A DNA stretch of 30,940 nt from Bacillota bacterium. Lineage in GTDB: Bacteria; Bacillota; Clostridia; Lachnospirales; Lachnospiraceae. Numbering within the stretch: position 1 is the stretch's first letter; every line of letters starts with the position of its first letter. Below are positions 1-7,198 of the stretch, in pieces. The notes under the pieces are model-generated. The model saw only the letters and a list, made by a program, of their open reading frames with translations, searched no databases and was not told where the DNA came from. Made by a program: the position numbers and the translations under genes. Location of the stretch: contig JAEZVF010000026.1 in the NCBI GenBank assembly GCA_023443225.1, positions 1-30,940 on the forward strand, written 5' to 3'.

Positions 1-117
1 CCCACTCGCTTAGCACCCTGCATTACTGCAACGCACCGAGTTTGGCTACACGGCTCACTGGCGATTACCGCGACCGGACTTACACCGGCTAGCGTGGTCC
101 AGCTTTGCTGGACACAC
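1..117 (-). mobile_element. Group II intron, 5' end (partial, runs off the left edge)
   Basis: Read on the minus strand, the segment starts at 117 with GTGTGTCC, matching the GUGYG consensus for group II intron 5' ends. It continues with a short stem (CCAGC/GCTGG) and a stretch containing AGCCGGTGTAAGTCCGGT, typical of domain I in bacterial introns. It is clearly richer in GC than the flanking DNA. The intron lies just past the pckA terminator hairpin with its transcript sense matching pckA, and insertion behind terminators is a known habit of class C introns. Only about 117 bases are visible, so the reverse transcriptase and the class cannot be confirmed. The boundary could be off by 2 bases because of the GTGTGT repeat. 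Confidence 0.78.
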
Positions 118-130
118 AGAATAGAAATAA

Positions 131-162
131 GTTCCATATCAGATATTTCACTGATATGGAAC
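131..162 (-). terminator. Hairpin terminator of pckA
   Basis: A perfect 12-bp inverted repeat (131-142 GTTCCATATCAG and 151-162 CTGATATGGAAC) with an 8-base loop lies 30 bases past the pckA stop. On the minus strand it is followed by TTATTTCTATTCT, a T-rich tail. The group II intron begins 13 bases beyond the stem. Confidence 0.8.
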
Positions 163-192
163 TTTGGGATTTATATTATAATTCGAATAGAC

Positions 193-1989
193 TTATGCGT
201 TTAATCTGCCTTCAAGTGCATCAAGCTGAGAAGATAATTCTTTCGGAAGCTTCTCACCATATTGTGCATAATGCTCTTTCACAGAGGCAACCTCATTTAA
301 CCATTCTTCTTTATTAACCTTGAGCAATTCTATCATATCTTCCTTACTCACATCCTTCAGACCACTAAGATCCAGTGCATCTTCCGTAGGCATATAACCG
401 ATTGGTGTCTTAACCGCTTTACCCTCTCCTGAGGTTCTCTCAAAGATCCATTTGAGAACACGGCTGTTATCACCGAAACCAGGCCATAACCATTTGCCAT
501 CCTGATCCTTACGGAACCAGTTAACATAGAAAATCTTAGGTAATTTATCATCGGTTGATTTCTCACCAACATTTAGCCAATGTTGTAGATAGTCGCATAC
601 ATTATATCCAAAGAATGGAAGCATTGCAAAAGGATCACGACGAACCTGCCCAATGTTCTTGGAAATAGCTGCAGCAGTAATTTCTGATCCCATGATTGAA
701 CCAAGGAATACACCATGTTTCCAATCAAAGCTCTCATGAACTAATGGAATTGTTTTTGGACGACGACCACCAATTAAGATTGCTGAAATCGGAACTCCTG
801 CAGGATCATCCCACTCAGATGCAATTGCCGGGCACTGCTCAGCAGGAGCTGTAAAACGAGCATTTGGATGAGCTGCTGGCTCTTTAGAATCCGGAGTCCA
901 ATCATTACCCTTCCAGTCAATTAAATGGTCAGGAGCTGGAGTTCCAATGCCTTCCCACCATACATCGCCATCATCCGTAAGAGCTACATTCGTAAATATT
1001 GTATTCTTCTCTGTGCTGTGCATAGCATTTGGATTAGAATCTAAGGAAGTTCCAGGGGCAACACCAAAGAAACCTGCTTCCGGATTGATTGCATATAAAC
1101 GTCCGTCTTTACCAAACTTCATCCATGCGATATCATCTCCAACAGTTTCAACTTTCCAACCAGGAATGGTAGGAACAAGCATTGCAAGATTCGTTTTACC
1201 ACATGCACTAGGAAAAGCACCAGCTACATATTTTGTATCACCTGCTGGATTGGTAAGTTTAAGTATGAGCATATGCTCTGCCAACCATCCTTCGTCACGT
1301 GCAATAACAGATGCAATACGAAGTGCGAAACATTTTTTACCTAAAAGAGCATTTCCGCCGTAACCAGATCCATAGGACCAGATAAGTCTTTCTTCAGGGA
1401 AATGACTAATAAATTTATTTTCAATCGGAGCACATGGCCAGCTTGTATCCTTCTGTCCTTCTTCTAAAGGTGAACCAACAGAATGTAAGCAAGGTACAAA
1501 TTCACCGTCAGTGCCTAGAGCTTCCAAAACCTTTGAGCCGATACGGGTCATGATACGCATATTGATAACAACGTACGCACTATCTGATAATTCAACACCA
1601 ATCTTAGAGATAGGGGAGCCAATAGGACCCATGGAATAAGGAATAACATACATTGTTCTTCCTTTCATACATCCCTTGTAGAAACCTTTCATTGTTGTTT
1701 TTAATTCATTTGGATCAACCCAGTTATTTGTAGGGCCTGCTTCTTCTTTTGTTTTAGAAGCGATGAAGGTTCTATCTTCAACACGCGCTACATCAGATGC
1801 ATGACTTCTGAATAAGTAACATCCAGGACGCTTTTCTGGATTCAATTTGATTGCCATACCGCTATCAACCATCATTTTCAGCAAACGTTCATTCTCTTCC
1901 TCTGAACCGTCACACCAATAAACCTCATCTGGCTGGCACAAATCGGCCATTTCTTTAACCCATTCTAGCAATTTCTTGTTGTTTGTCAT
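193..1989 (-). CDS. pckA: Phosphoenolpyruvate carboxykinase (GTP)
   Basis: Cytoplasmic enzyme interconverting oxaloacetate + GTP and PEP + CO2 + GDP (EC 4.1.1.32). The 598-residue length fits the GTP-dependent family rather than the shorter ATP-dependent one. Visible motifs include the kinase P-loop FPSACGKTN at 259-267 with the family's reactive cysteine (C263), ETVGDDIAW at 281-289 with metal-binding aspartates, the substrate-loop arginine in FRSHASD near 61, and SGYGGNALLGKKC at 208-220. The ATG follows AAAGGAGATTTAT, a strong ribosome binding site. The gene is monocistronic, divergent from the MerR gene and ended by the hairpin at 131-162. In fermentative clostridia this enzyme often works at the PEP/oxaloacetate node, in either direction; the direction here is inference. 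Confidence 0.96.
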   Translation of the reverse strand: MTNNKKLLEWVKEMADLCQPDEVYWCDGSEEENERLLKMMVDSGMAIKLNPEKRPGCYLFRSHASDVARVEDRTFIASKTKEEAGPTNNWVDPNELKTTMKGFYKGCMKGRTMYVIPYSMGPIGSPISKIGVELSDSAYVVINMRIMTRIGSKVLEALGTDGEFVPCLHSVGSPLEEGQKDTSWPCAPIENKFISHFPEERLIWSYGSGYGGNALLGKKCFALRIASVIARDEGWLAEHMLILKLTNPAGDTKYVAGAFPSACGKTNLAMLVPTIPGWKVETVGDDIAWMKFGKDGRLYAINPEAGFFGVAPGTSLDSNPNAMHSTEKNTIFTNVALTDDGDVWWEGIGTPAPDHLIDWKGNDWTPDSKEPAAHPNARFTAPAEQCPAIASEWDDPAGVPISAILIGGRRPKTIPLVHESFDWKHGVFLGSIMGSEITAAAISKNIGQVRRDPFAMLPFFGYNVCDYLQHWLNVGEKSTDDKLPKIFYVNWFRKDQDGKWLWPGFGDNSRVLKWIFERTSGEGKAVKTPIGYMPTEDALDLSGLKDVSKEDMIELLKVNKEEWLNEVASVKEHYAQYGEKLPKELSSQLDALEGRLNA

Positions 1990-2462
1990 ATAAATCTCCT
2001 TTCAAATGCTCTGCCCCTTAATCTTGGTATAATAGGAGCTATAATTTTATGGTACCAGCAATATGATTCCGCCTTTTTAGCAGTGTTATATTGCATAGTT
2101 AACTAAGTTTATATCGCCCATTCCATAGAACTGTACATCCATATATCTATATTGCATTATACTGTTATACATGTATACGGATGCTACATAAGATATAATA
2201 CCATATAACTGTTTTATTTGCTATTATTTTTTTAATCTTTATTTCATACATCTTTTATTCCTATCTATAGTAGTTAAAATGAATGAAATTAAGTATTATT
2301 ATGCCCGTTTTGTCATAAAAGTTCAATAGAAAATCGAATATAAATTGAGTACAAAAACTAGTACAATCATAAATTTTCCTTTTTATTTTACAACTTTGTA
2401 TATAAAAACTATTGACCTTTACGCAACGTAAAGGTTTATAATAGTTACATGGAGGAAGAAAT
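1990..2462. other. Divergent intergenic region between pckA and the MerR gene
   Basis: A very AT-rich spacer of 473 bp. The MerR promoter lies at its right end. It also holds a 12-bp perfect palindrome, TATACATGTATA, at 2166-2177, and two copies of TATATTGCAT at 2087-2096 and 2148-2157, both inside the presumed pckA leader or promoter. No convincing -35/-10 pair for pckA, no catabolite-response element and no riboswitch fold were recognised. The minus-strand reading frame near 2261-2509 has composition typical of random AT-rich DNA and overlaps the MerR start. Confidence 0.5.
2412..2442 (+). promoter_or_regulatory. MerR-type promoter with operator
   Basis: The -35 element TTGACC (2412-2417) and -10 element TATAAT (2437-2442) are 19 bp apart, the long spacing typical of MerR-activated promoters. 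A perfect 9-bp inverted repeat, ACCTTTACG (2415-2423) and CGTAAAGGT (2427-2435) with CAA between, fills the spacer. It lies 20 bp before the MerR start codon, so self-regulation is the simplest reading. Confidence 0.88.
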
Positions 2463-3227
2463 ATGGAATATACGGTACAAAAAGTAGGGAAAATGGCTGG
2501 CATCAGCACAAGGACACTTCGTTATTATGATGAAATCGGATTGCTTCATCCGGCAAGAAGTACTTCTTCTGGTTACCGCATCTATGGAAGTGCAGAAATT
2601 GATCGTTTGCAGCAAATATTATTTTATCGTGAACTTGGTATCGGTTTAGATGATATCAAGAACATTGTCACCTCACCGTCCTTTGATGAAATGAAAGCAT
2701 TGAAGGATCATCACAAAAAGCTTTTAATAAAAAAAGCACAATTAGAACAACTCATCATAACCGTCGAAAAAACAATTGCGAAGAATGAAGGGAGTATTAT
2801 TATGAATGACAAAGAAAAGTTTGAAGGTTTCAAGCAAACCTTGATTGACGAAAATGAAAAGAAATATGGGCAAGAAATCCGAGAAAAATATGGGCAAGAT
2901 ACCATAGATAAGTCTAATCAGAAATTCAAAAATATGACAGAAGGACAATATCAGGAATTAGCTGAACTGTCAGCAAAACTAGAACATACCTTAGCACTTG
3001 CCTTTAAAGCAGGAGATCCGGCTAGTGAGTTGGCGCAAGAAGCAGCAGATATGCATCGACAATGGTTATGTTATTACTGGGACAGTTATTCCAAAGAAGC
3101 ACATATCGGTCTCGCAGAAATGTATGTAGCTGATGAAAGATTCACTGCCTATTATGACAAGGAACAGCCAGGCACCACTAAATTTTTACGAGATGCCATT
3201 CTTATTTATACTGCTAAAAGCAAATAG
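2463..3227 (+). CDS. MerR-family transcriptional regulator with TipAS-like ligand-binding domain
   Basis: DNA-binding regulator of 254 residues. Residues 1-70 form the MerR winged helix (VGKMAGISTRTLRYYDEIGL, then the GYRIYG wing). A coiled-coil dimerisation helix follows at about 75-110. Residues about 115-250 resemble the TipAS antibiotic-recognition domain (AELSAKLEHTLALAFKAGDP, MHRQWLCYYWD, EMYVADERFTAYYD). TipA-type proteins bind thiopeptides or other drugs and activate their own promoter; the ligand here is unknown. The ATG follows GGAGGAAG. No efflux gene sits directly downstream: the gene stands alone and ends at the terminator at 3278-3316, so self-activation or distant targets are likely. 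An internal in-frame start may produce the ligand domain alone. Confidence 0.9.
   Translation: MEYTVQKVGKMAGISTRTLRYYDEIGLLHPARSTSSGYRIYGSAEIDRLQQILFYRELGIGLDDIKNIVTSPSFDEMKALKDHHKKLLIKKAQLEQLIITVEKTIAKNEGSIIMNDKEKFEGFKQTLIDENEKKYGQEIREKYGQDTIDKSNQKFKNMTEGQYQELAELSAKLEHTLALAFKAGDPASELAQEAADMHRQWLCYYWDSYSKEAHIGLAEMYVADERFTAYYDKEQPGTTKFLRDAILIYTAKSK
2788..2804 (+). promoter_or_regulatory. Internal ribosome binding site and start codon for a TipAS-like short product
   Basis: Inside the MerR gene, AAGGGAG (2788-2794) lies 7 bases before an in-frame ATG at 2802 (codon 114). Translation from here would yield about 141 residues, just the ligand-binding domain. This matches the known Streptomyces TipAL/TipAS arrangement, in which a roughly 144-residue TipAS is made from the same gene. 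Use of the site is inferred from spacing only. Confidence 0.55.
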
Positions 3228-3277
3228 AAGTTATAAACTCAAATTTTGTAAGTAGGAAAAACTCATAAGGGATCTAT

Positions 3278-3316
3278 AAAGGGGTTGTTGCAATTTTTTT
3301 TGCAACAACCCCTTTT
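3278..3316. terminator. Bidirectional terminator between the MerR and esterase genes
   Basis: Long hairpin with arms AAAGGGGTTGTTGCAA (3278-3293) and TTGCAACAACCCCTTT (3300-3315) around a T6 loop. It lies between converging genes, 50 bp past the MerR stop and 37 bp past the esterase stop. On the plus strand the stem runs into TTTTCG. The GGGTTGTTGCAA arm recurs in the hairpin at 27821-27882. Confidence 0.85.
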
Positions 3317-3352
3317 CGTCCACTTATTTTTATATCCAAATCAATTTTTACG

Positions 3353-5200
3353 CTAAACATCCCAACGAAAACCCGTAGCAGGTAAGCCTGCGTCGTTATA
3401 AAAATTAATATCTGTAGGATTGTCACACCATGCATATCGTACAATAGCTGGAAGCTCTATGTGATCATAAGATACATAGACGCGATCACCCTTCCGGACT
3501 GCAGATGCAGGATAGAATACTCCATCTGTAGCAGCCAGTTCAAAATTGTTTAGACTAACCTCGTCACTATCCTTCTCTAGATGTTGAAAGCAGATTACTA
3601 CTGTATTATTCTCAATGCTGGAACTAATAGGAATTGGTCCGCTATACATAATGTCTTCATGATAAATTAAGCGCTGAGCTGCTTTTGACATACGTATACC
3701 AACTTCCTTCTTATTCTGTGGGTGTAAATCGTTTGATTCTCCAATATCAAAGGTTACTACCATGGCAACTTCAGAGATAGATAGATTCATTCTTTGTTGA
3801 TTTCGCAGTTCAGCCCAACCGGTATCCTCTACTTTATTTAAAGGCTCACGGTAATTCGCTAACTGTACATAGAGAAAATGGATTGGAGAACCAAATACAT
3901 CTCTCCAGTCTTTTACCATAGCTGCAAACTTATCTGCATAATCCTCTGGGTTTTCTGTATTACTTTCTCCCTGATACCAAAGAACTGCTTTTGTACTTAT
4001 CTTTGAAATAGGAACAACTGTAGCATTATAAAAACCAATTGGCAATTTTGGCGGGAACAATACTTCTGGCATAGCATTTTCAACTTTTTTACCTATTCGG
4101 TAATACCATTCTCCCGAAAGAGGAATCTTCTGATTATCAACAGATAGGTAATATGGTTTTCCTTTAATAAAACCACCATTACCGTTATTTATTACAATTC
4201 TTACTGTAATTAGATTACTTCCTTTTTTTAGCACATCTATAGGAACTCTGTATTTTCTAGGAGGATATCGATATTCTGTTCTTCCTATCATGGTACCATT
4301 TATCCAAATCCTGTCCGAATCAATGATACTTCCCATGTATAAATCAGCATCCTCTGTAGATGGTTCTTCCTGAAGGTTTACTTCTTTGCACAGGTAGACG
4401 GAGCCTTGAAAAGAACATCCCCCATAATCAGACACTAAGGAAGGAAGCAAGCAGCTATCCCATGTCTTAAAGTCTTCGAAATCCATATCTTCCGGTTCTG
4501 ATTCTTCCAGTTGATGAATCCATGTATTGGCAGCATTTTGTTGTTTTTCTATGAACTCACAGAAATAATCTTTATCCTTAAACTTTTCTATTATTTTTTC
4601 ATAATTACCAAACTTACGAAGAGTTACAGGATTCATCCATGCTTCAATGCTACTTCCTCCAACTGCGGTCATGATCAAGCCCACTGCTACCTGGTATTTT
4701 TCTTTGATTTCCTTTGCAAAAAAGTAGCCTACTGCGCTAAAATGCATAAGTTCTTCATCCACTGCCTTTTCCCAGGAAGCTGCATGCATATATTTGTCAG
4801 CTTCACTGAAATTATAGTTCGCTGGTATCAAATACTGCCTGATTGTAGGTTCTGAAGTTTTAATAATTTCTTCCGCTGATACATCAAGAACTCTCTGAAT
4901 CGGTAATTCCATATTGGATTGGCCACTTAAGATATAAACATCACCAAATAAAACATCCGATATAGTAATCTCGCTGCTCCCAGTTACTGTCATACTGTAA
5001 GGTCCGCCCGCAGCAACCGGAGGTAAATCCACACAAAAATCAGAATTCTGATCAACCTTGGCACAATACTCATTTCCCATAAAATTAACTGTAACCGTAT
5101 CCATTCCAGTATCCGTTCCATAGATACGGTTAACGGAATCTCTTTGTAAAATCACTCCATCGCATAAGATGGGTGAAAGTGTAAGCCTGCCTCTTTCCAT
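3353..5200 (-). CDS. Sialate O-acetylesterase-like carbohydrate esterase (SASA/DUF303 family)
   Basis: Likely removes acetyl groups from sugars; the substrate is unknown (sialic acid, or acetylated plant or host glycans). The 615 residues show SGNH-like blocks: LSGQSNME at 91-98 with the probable nucleophile S95, AVGGSSIEAWM near 200, LWYQGESN near 425, and a C-terminal DLHP holding the catalytic Asp-His pair. Residues about 275-365 (RIWINGTMIGRTEYRYP) look like an inserted galactose-binding/jelly-roll module, common in this family. There is no signal peptide, so it probably acts in the cytoplasm on imported, acetylated oligosaccharides. It is monocistronic, with its own promoter upstream and a shared terminator downstream. 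The start is plausible but its ribosome binding site is weak. Confidence 0.87.
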   Translation of the reverse strand: MERGRLTLSPILCDGVILQRDSVNRIYGTDTGMDTVTVNFMGNEYCAKVDQNSDFCVDLPPVAAGGPYSMTVTGSSEITISDVLFGDVYILSGQSNMELPIQRVLDVSAEEIIKTSEPTIRQYLIPANYNFSEADKYMHAASWEKAVDEELMHFSAVGYFFAKEIKEKYQVAVGLIMTAVGGSSIEAWMNPVTLRKFGNYEKIIEKFKDKDYFCEFIEKQQNAANTWIHQLEESEPEDMDFEDFKTWDSCLLPSLVSDYGGCSFQGSVYLCKEVNLQEEPSTEDADLYMGSIIDSDRIWINGTMIGRTEYRYPPRKYRVPIDVLKKGSNLITVRIVINNGNGGFIKGKPYYLSVDNQKIPLSGEWYYRIGKKVENAMPEVLFPPKLPIGFYNATVVPISKISTKAVLWYQGESNTENPEDYADKFAAMVKDWRDVFGSPIHFLYVQLANYREPLNKVEDTGWAELRNQQRMNLSISEVAMVVTFDIGESNDLHPQNKKEVGIRMSKAAQRLIYHEDIMYSGPIPISSSIENNTVVICFQHLEKDSDEVSLNNFELAATDGVFYPASAVRKGDRVYVSYDHIELPAIVRYAWCDNPTDINFYNDAGLPATGFRWDV

Positions 5201-5246
5201 CCCTTATGTTCCCCACTATTATTAACTGTTTAATTGATACTCTTAC

Positions 5247-5279
5247 ATTATAGCTTAATTACAATATTGATACAATATT
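5247..5279 (-). promoter_or_regulatory. Promoter of the esterase gene with overlapping inverted repeat
   Basis: On the minus strand, TTGTAT (5275-5270) and TATAAT (5252-5247) are 17 bp apart, about 47 bp before the esterase start. A perfect inverted repeat, AATATTG (5263-5269) and CAATATT (5273-5279), covers the -35 box and may be an operator. The repeat is AT-rich and could be chance. Confidence 0.6.
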
Positions 5280-5317
5280 CCAGCTAAATACAGTAACATA
5301 TTATACCTGCATTAAAA

Positions 5318-7198
5318 TTATGCGGTTCTTTCAAATTGGGAACGATATAGGTTTGCATAGAACCCATCTCTTTCTAGTAGTTCTTCATGATTTCCCTGTT
5401 CAATGATATCGCCGTCCTTCATAACCAGAATCAAATCAGCATCTCGAATCGTAGATAAACGGTGTGCAATAATGAAACTAGTTCTTCCCTTCATTAGGTT
5501 ATCCATCGCCTTTTGGATTCTTACTTCTGTCCTGGTATCTACGGAACTTGTTGCTTCATCAAGGATCAAAATCTTAGGATCGGCAAGGATTGCCCTAGCT
5601 ATGGTTAATAGCTGTTTTTGTCCTTGGGATACATTACTTGCCTCTTCATTTAGCTCCATTTGATAACCCTCTGGCAGAGTTGAAATAAAATGATGAGCAT
5701 GAGCTGATTTCGCCGCAGCAATAACATCTTCGTCTGTAGCTGCTTCTTTTCCATAGCGGATATTATCCATAATGGAACCATGAAAGAGCCAGGTATCCTG
5801 TAATACCATACCAAAAATGCCTCTTAATTCCCCACGATTAAAATCTTTGATATTGTGTCCATCAATTAATATTTCGCCGGCATTAACATCATAAAATCTC
5901 ATTAAGAGCTTAACCATCGTCGTTTTACCTGCACCAGTTGGACCTACAATCGCAATTTTTTGGCCTGGGCTTATCTTTGCTGAGAAATCTTTAATTATTA
6001 TTTTATCTGGATTATATCCGAATTGCACATGGTTAAATTCCACTCTGTTATTTAGATTAGTAACACTTACAGCATTAGGAACTGTTTGGTCTTCCTCTTC
6101 TTCCCCTAGGAATTCAAATACTCTTTCTGCTGCCGCTGCAGTCTGCTGTAATTGGTTCGATATCTGTGATAATTGTGAAATTGGCTGGTTAAAATTACGA
6201 ACATACTGTATAAAGGACTGGATATCACCAACCTTAATCCGTTCTTTAATTACGAGATAGCCGCCTAGAATGGAGACCGCTACATATCCGATATTTCCAA
6301 CAAAAGATATGATTGGCATCATCATTCCTGATAGAAATTGTGATTTCCAAGCGGAATCATACAGCTTACTATTTGCTTTATCAAAATCTTCAGTAACCTT
6401 CTTTTCTCCATTAAACACTTTAACCACCAGATGTCCACCATAAACTTCTTCCACCTGCCCGTTTACATGCCCAAGATATTCCTGCTGTGTTGTAAAATAC
6501 TTCTGTGATTTTTTTACAACAAATCCTATAAGTATCACAGAGACGGGTATCGTTAATATTGCGATTAATGTCATCATACCGCTAATGGATAACATCATAA
6601 TCAAGATTCCAATGACCATGGTAATGGAAGTAATCATTTGGGTTAAGCTTTGGTTTAAACTTGTACTCAAGGTATCCACATCATTGGTAACCCTGGATAA
6701 TACCTCTCCATGGGTCTTGGTTTCGAAATAGTTCATGGGCATTCGATGAATCTTTTGGGATATTTCTTTTCTTAACTGGTAAGTAACCTTTTGTGATATA
6801 CCAGACATAACAAAATTCTGAATCAGCGAAAAAACCGCACTGATAATATATAAACCCAATAAGATCAATAATGTCCTTCCAATACTGCTAAAATCGATCC
6901 CTCCAGTTCCGGAGAGTTTTTTTGATAACCCTTCGAATAACTTCGTGGTCACATCACCTAATATTCTAGGTCCAACGATAGAGAATATCGTGCTTCCAAT
7001 TGCAAAAATAAGGACAAGCAGAATCTTGATCTTATATTTTCCAATATAAGCAGCAAGTTTCGAGATGGAGCCTTTAAAATCCTTTGCCTTTTCACCGGAT
7101 CCCATTCCTCCCATTGGGCCATGTCCACCCATAGGCCGAGACCCTGCTCTTGTGTCTTTTCCTCCCTTGGAACTCACTATTTTATTATCATCACTCAT
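5318..7198 (-). CDS. ABC exporter half-transporter, subunit with the catalytically complete Walker B
   Basis: Membrane ATPase of 626 residues, fused type (six-helix membrane domain about 50-345, ATPase domain about 385-620). Walker A is GPTGAGKTT (419-427), the signature is the variant NVSQGQKQ (522-529), Walker B is LILDE with the catalytic E548, and the H-loop histidine is H579 (IIAHR). The N-terminus carries an unusual Gly/Met-rich stretch (about 21-35) before the first helix. Its start overlaps the end of the upstream ABC gene by 8 bp, with AAAGGAGG inside that gene, pointing to coupled translation and a 1:1 heterodimer. It is the last gene of the marR operon. Substrate unknown; family members export drugs, lipids or peptides. 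No clear terminator was seen after it. Confidence 0.94.
   Translation of the reverse strand: MSDDNKIVSSKGGKDTRAGSRPMGGHGPMGGMGSGEKAKDFKGSISKLAAYIGKYKIKILLVLIFAIGSTIFSIVGPRILGDVTTKLFEGLSKKLSGTGGIDFSSIGRTLLILLGLYIISAVFSLIQNFVMSGISQKVTYQLRKEISQKIHRMPMNYFETKTHGEVLSRVTNDVDTLSTSLNQSLTQMITSITMVIGILIMMLSISGMMTLIAILTIPVSVILIGFVVKKSQKYFTTQQEYLGHVNGQVEEVYGGHLVVKVFNGEKKVTEDFDKANSKLYDSAWKSQFLSGMMMPIISFVGNIGYVAVSILGGYLVIKERIKVGDIQSFIQYVRNFNQPISQLSQISNQLQQTAAAAERVFEFLGEEEEDQTVPNAVSVTNLNNRVEFNHVQFGYNPDKIIIKDFSAKISPGQKIAIVGPTGAGKTTMVKLLMRFYDVNAGEILIDGHNIKDFNRGELRGIFGMVLQDTWLFHGSIMDNIRYGKEAATDEDVIAAAKSAHAHHFISTLPEGYQMELNEEASNVSQGQKQLLTIARAILADPKILILDEATSSVDTRTEVRIQKAMDNLMKGRTSFIIAHRLSTIRDADLILVMKDGDIIEQGNHEELLERDGFYANLYRSQFERTA

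Noticed and set aside
1..117. GC-rich left edge as a fragment of rRNA or tRNA
   Set aside because: The GTGTG start and the AGCCGGTGTAAGTCCGGT block fit a group II intron 5' end better, and no conserved rRNA or tRNA motif was found.
105..317. Plus-strand 70-codon frame at the left edge
   Set aside because: It runs from the intron through the pckA terminator into the antisense of pckA and has no ribosome binding site.
947..1363. 138-codon plus-strand frame inside pckA
   Set aside because: Antisense to a strongly conserved gene, without a ribosome binding site; a shadow frame.
2087..2157. Two TATATTGCAT direct repeats as a regulatory array
   Set aside because: Only two copies in very AT-rich DNA and 61 bp apart; chance is a sufficient explanation.
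2261..2509. 82-codon minus-strand frame before pckA
   Set aside because: Random-looking Phe/Tyr/Ile-rich composition; covers the MerR promoter and start.
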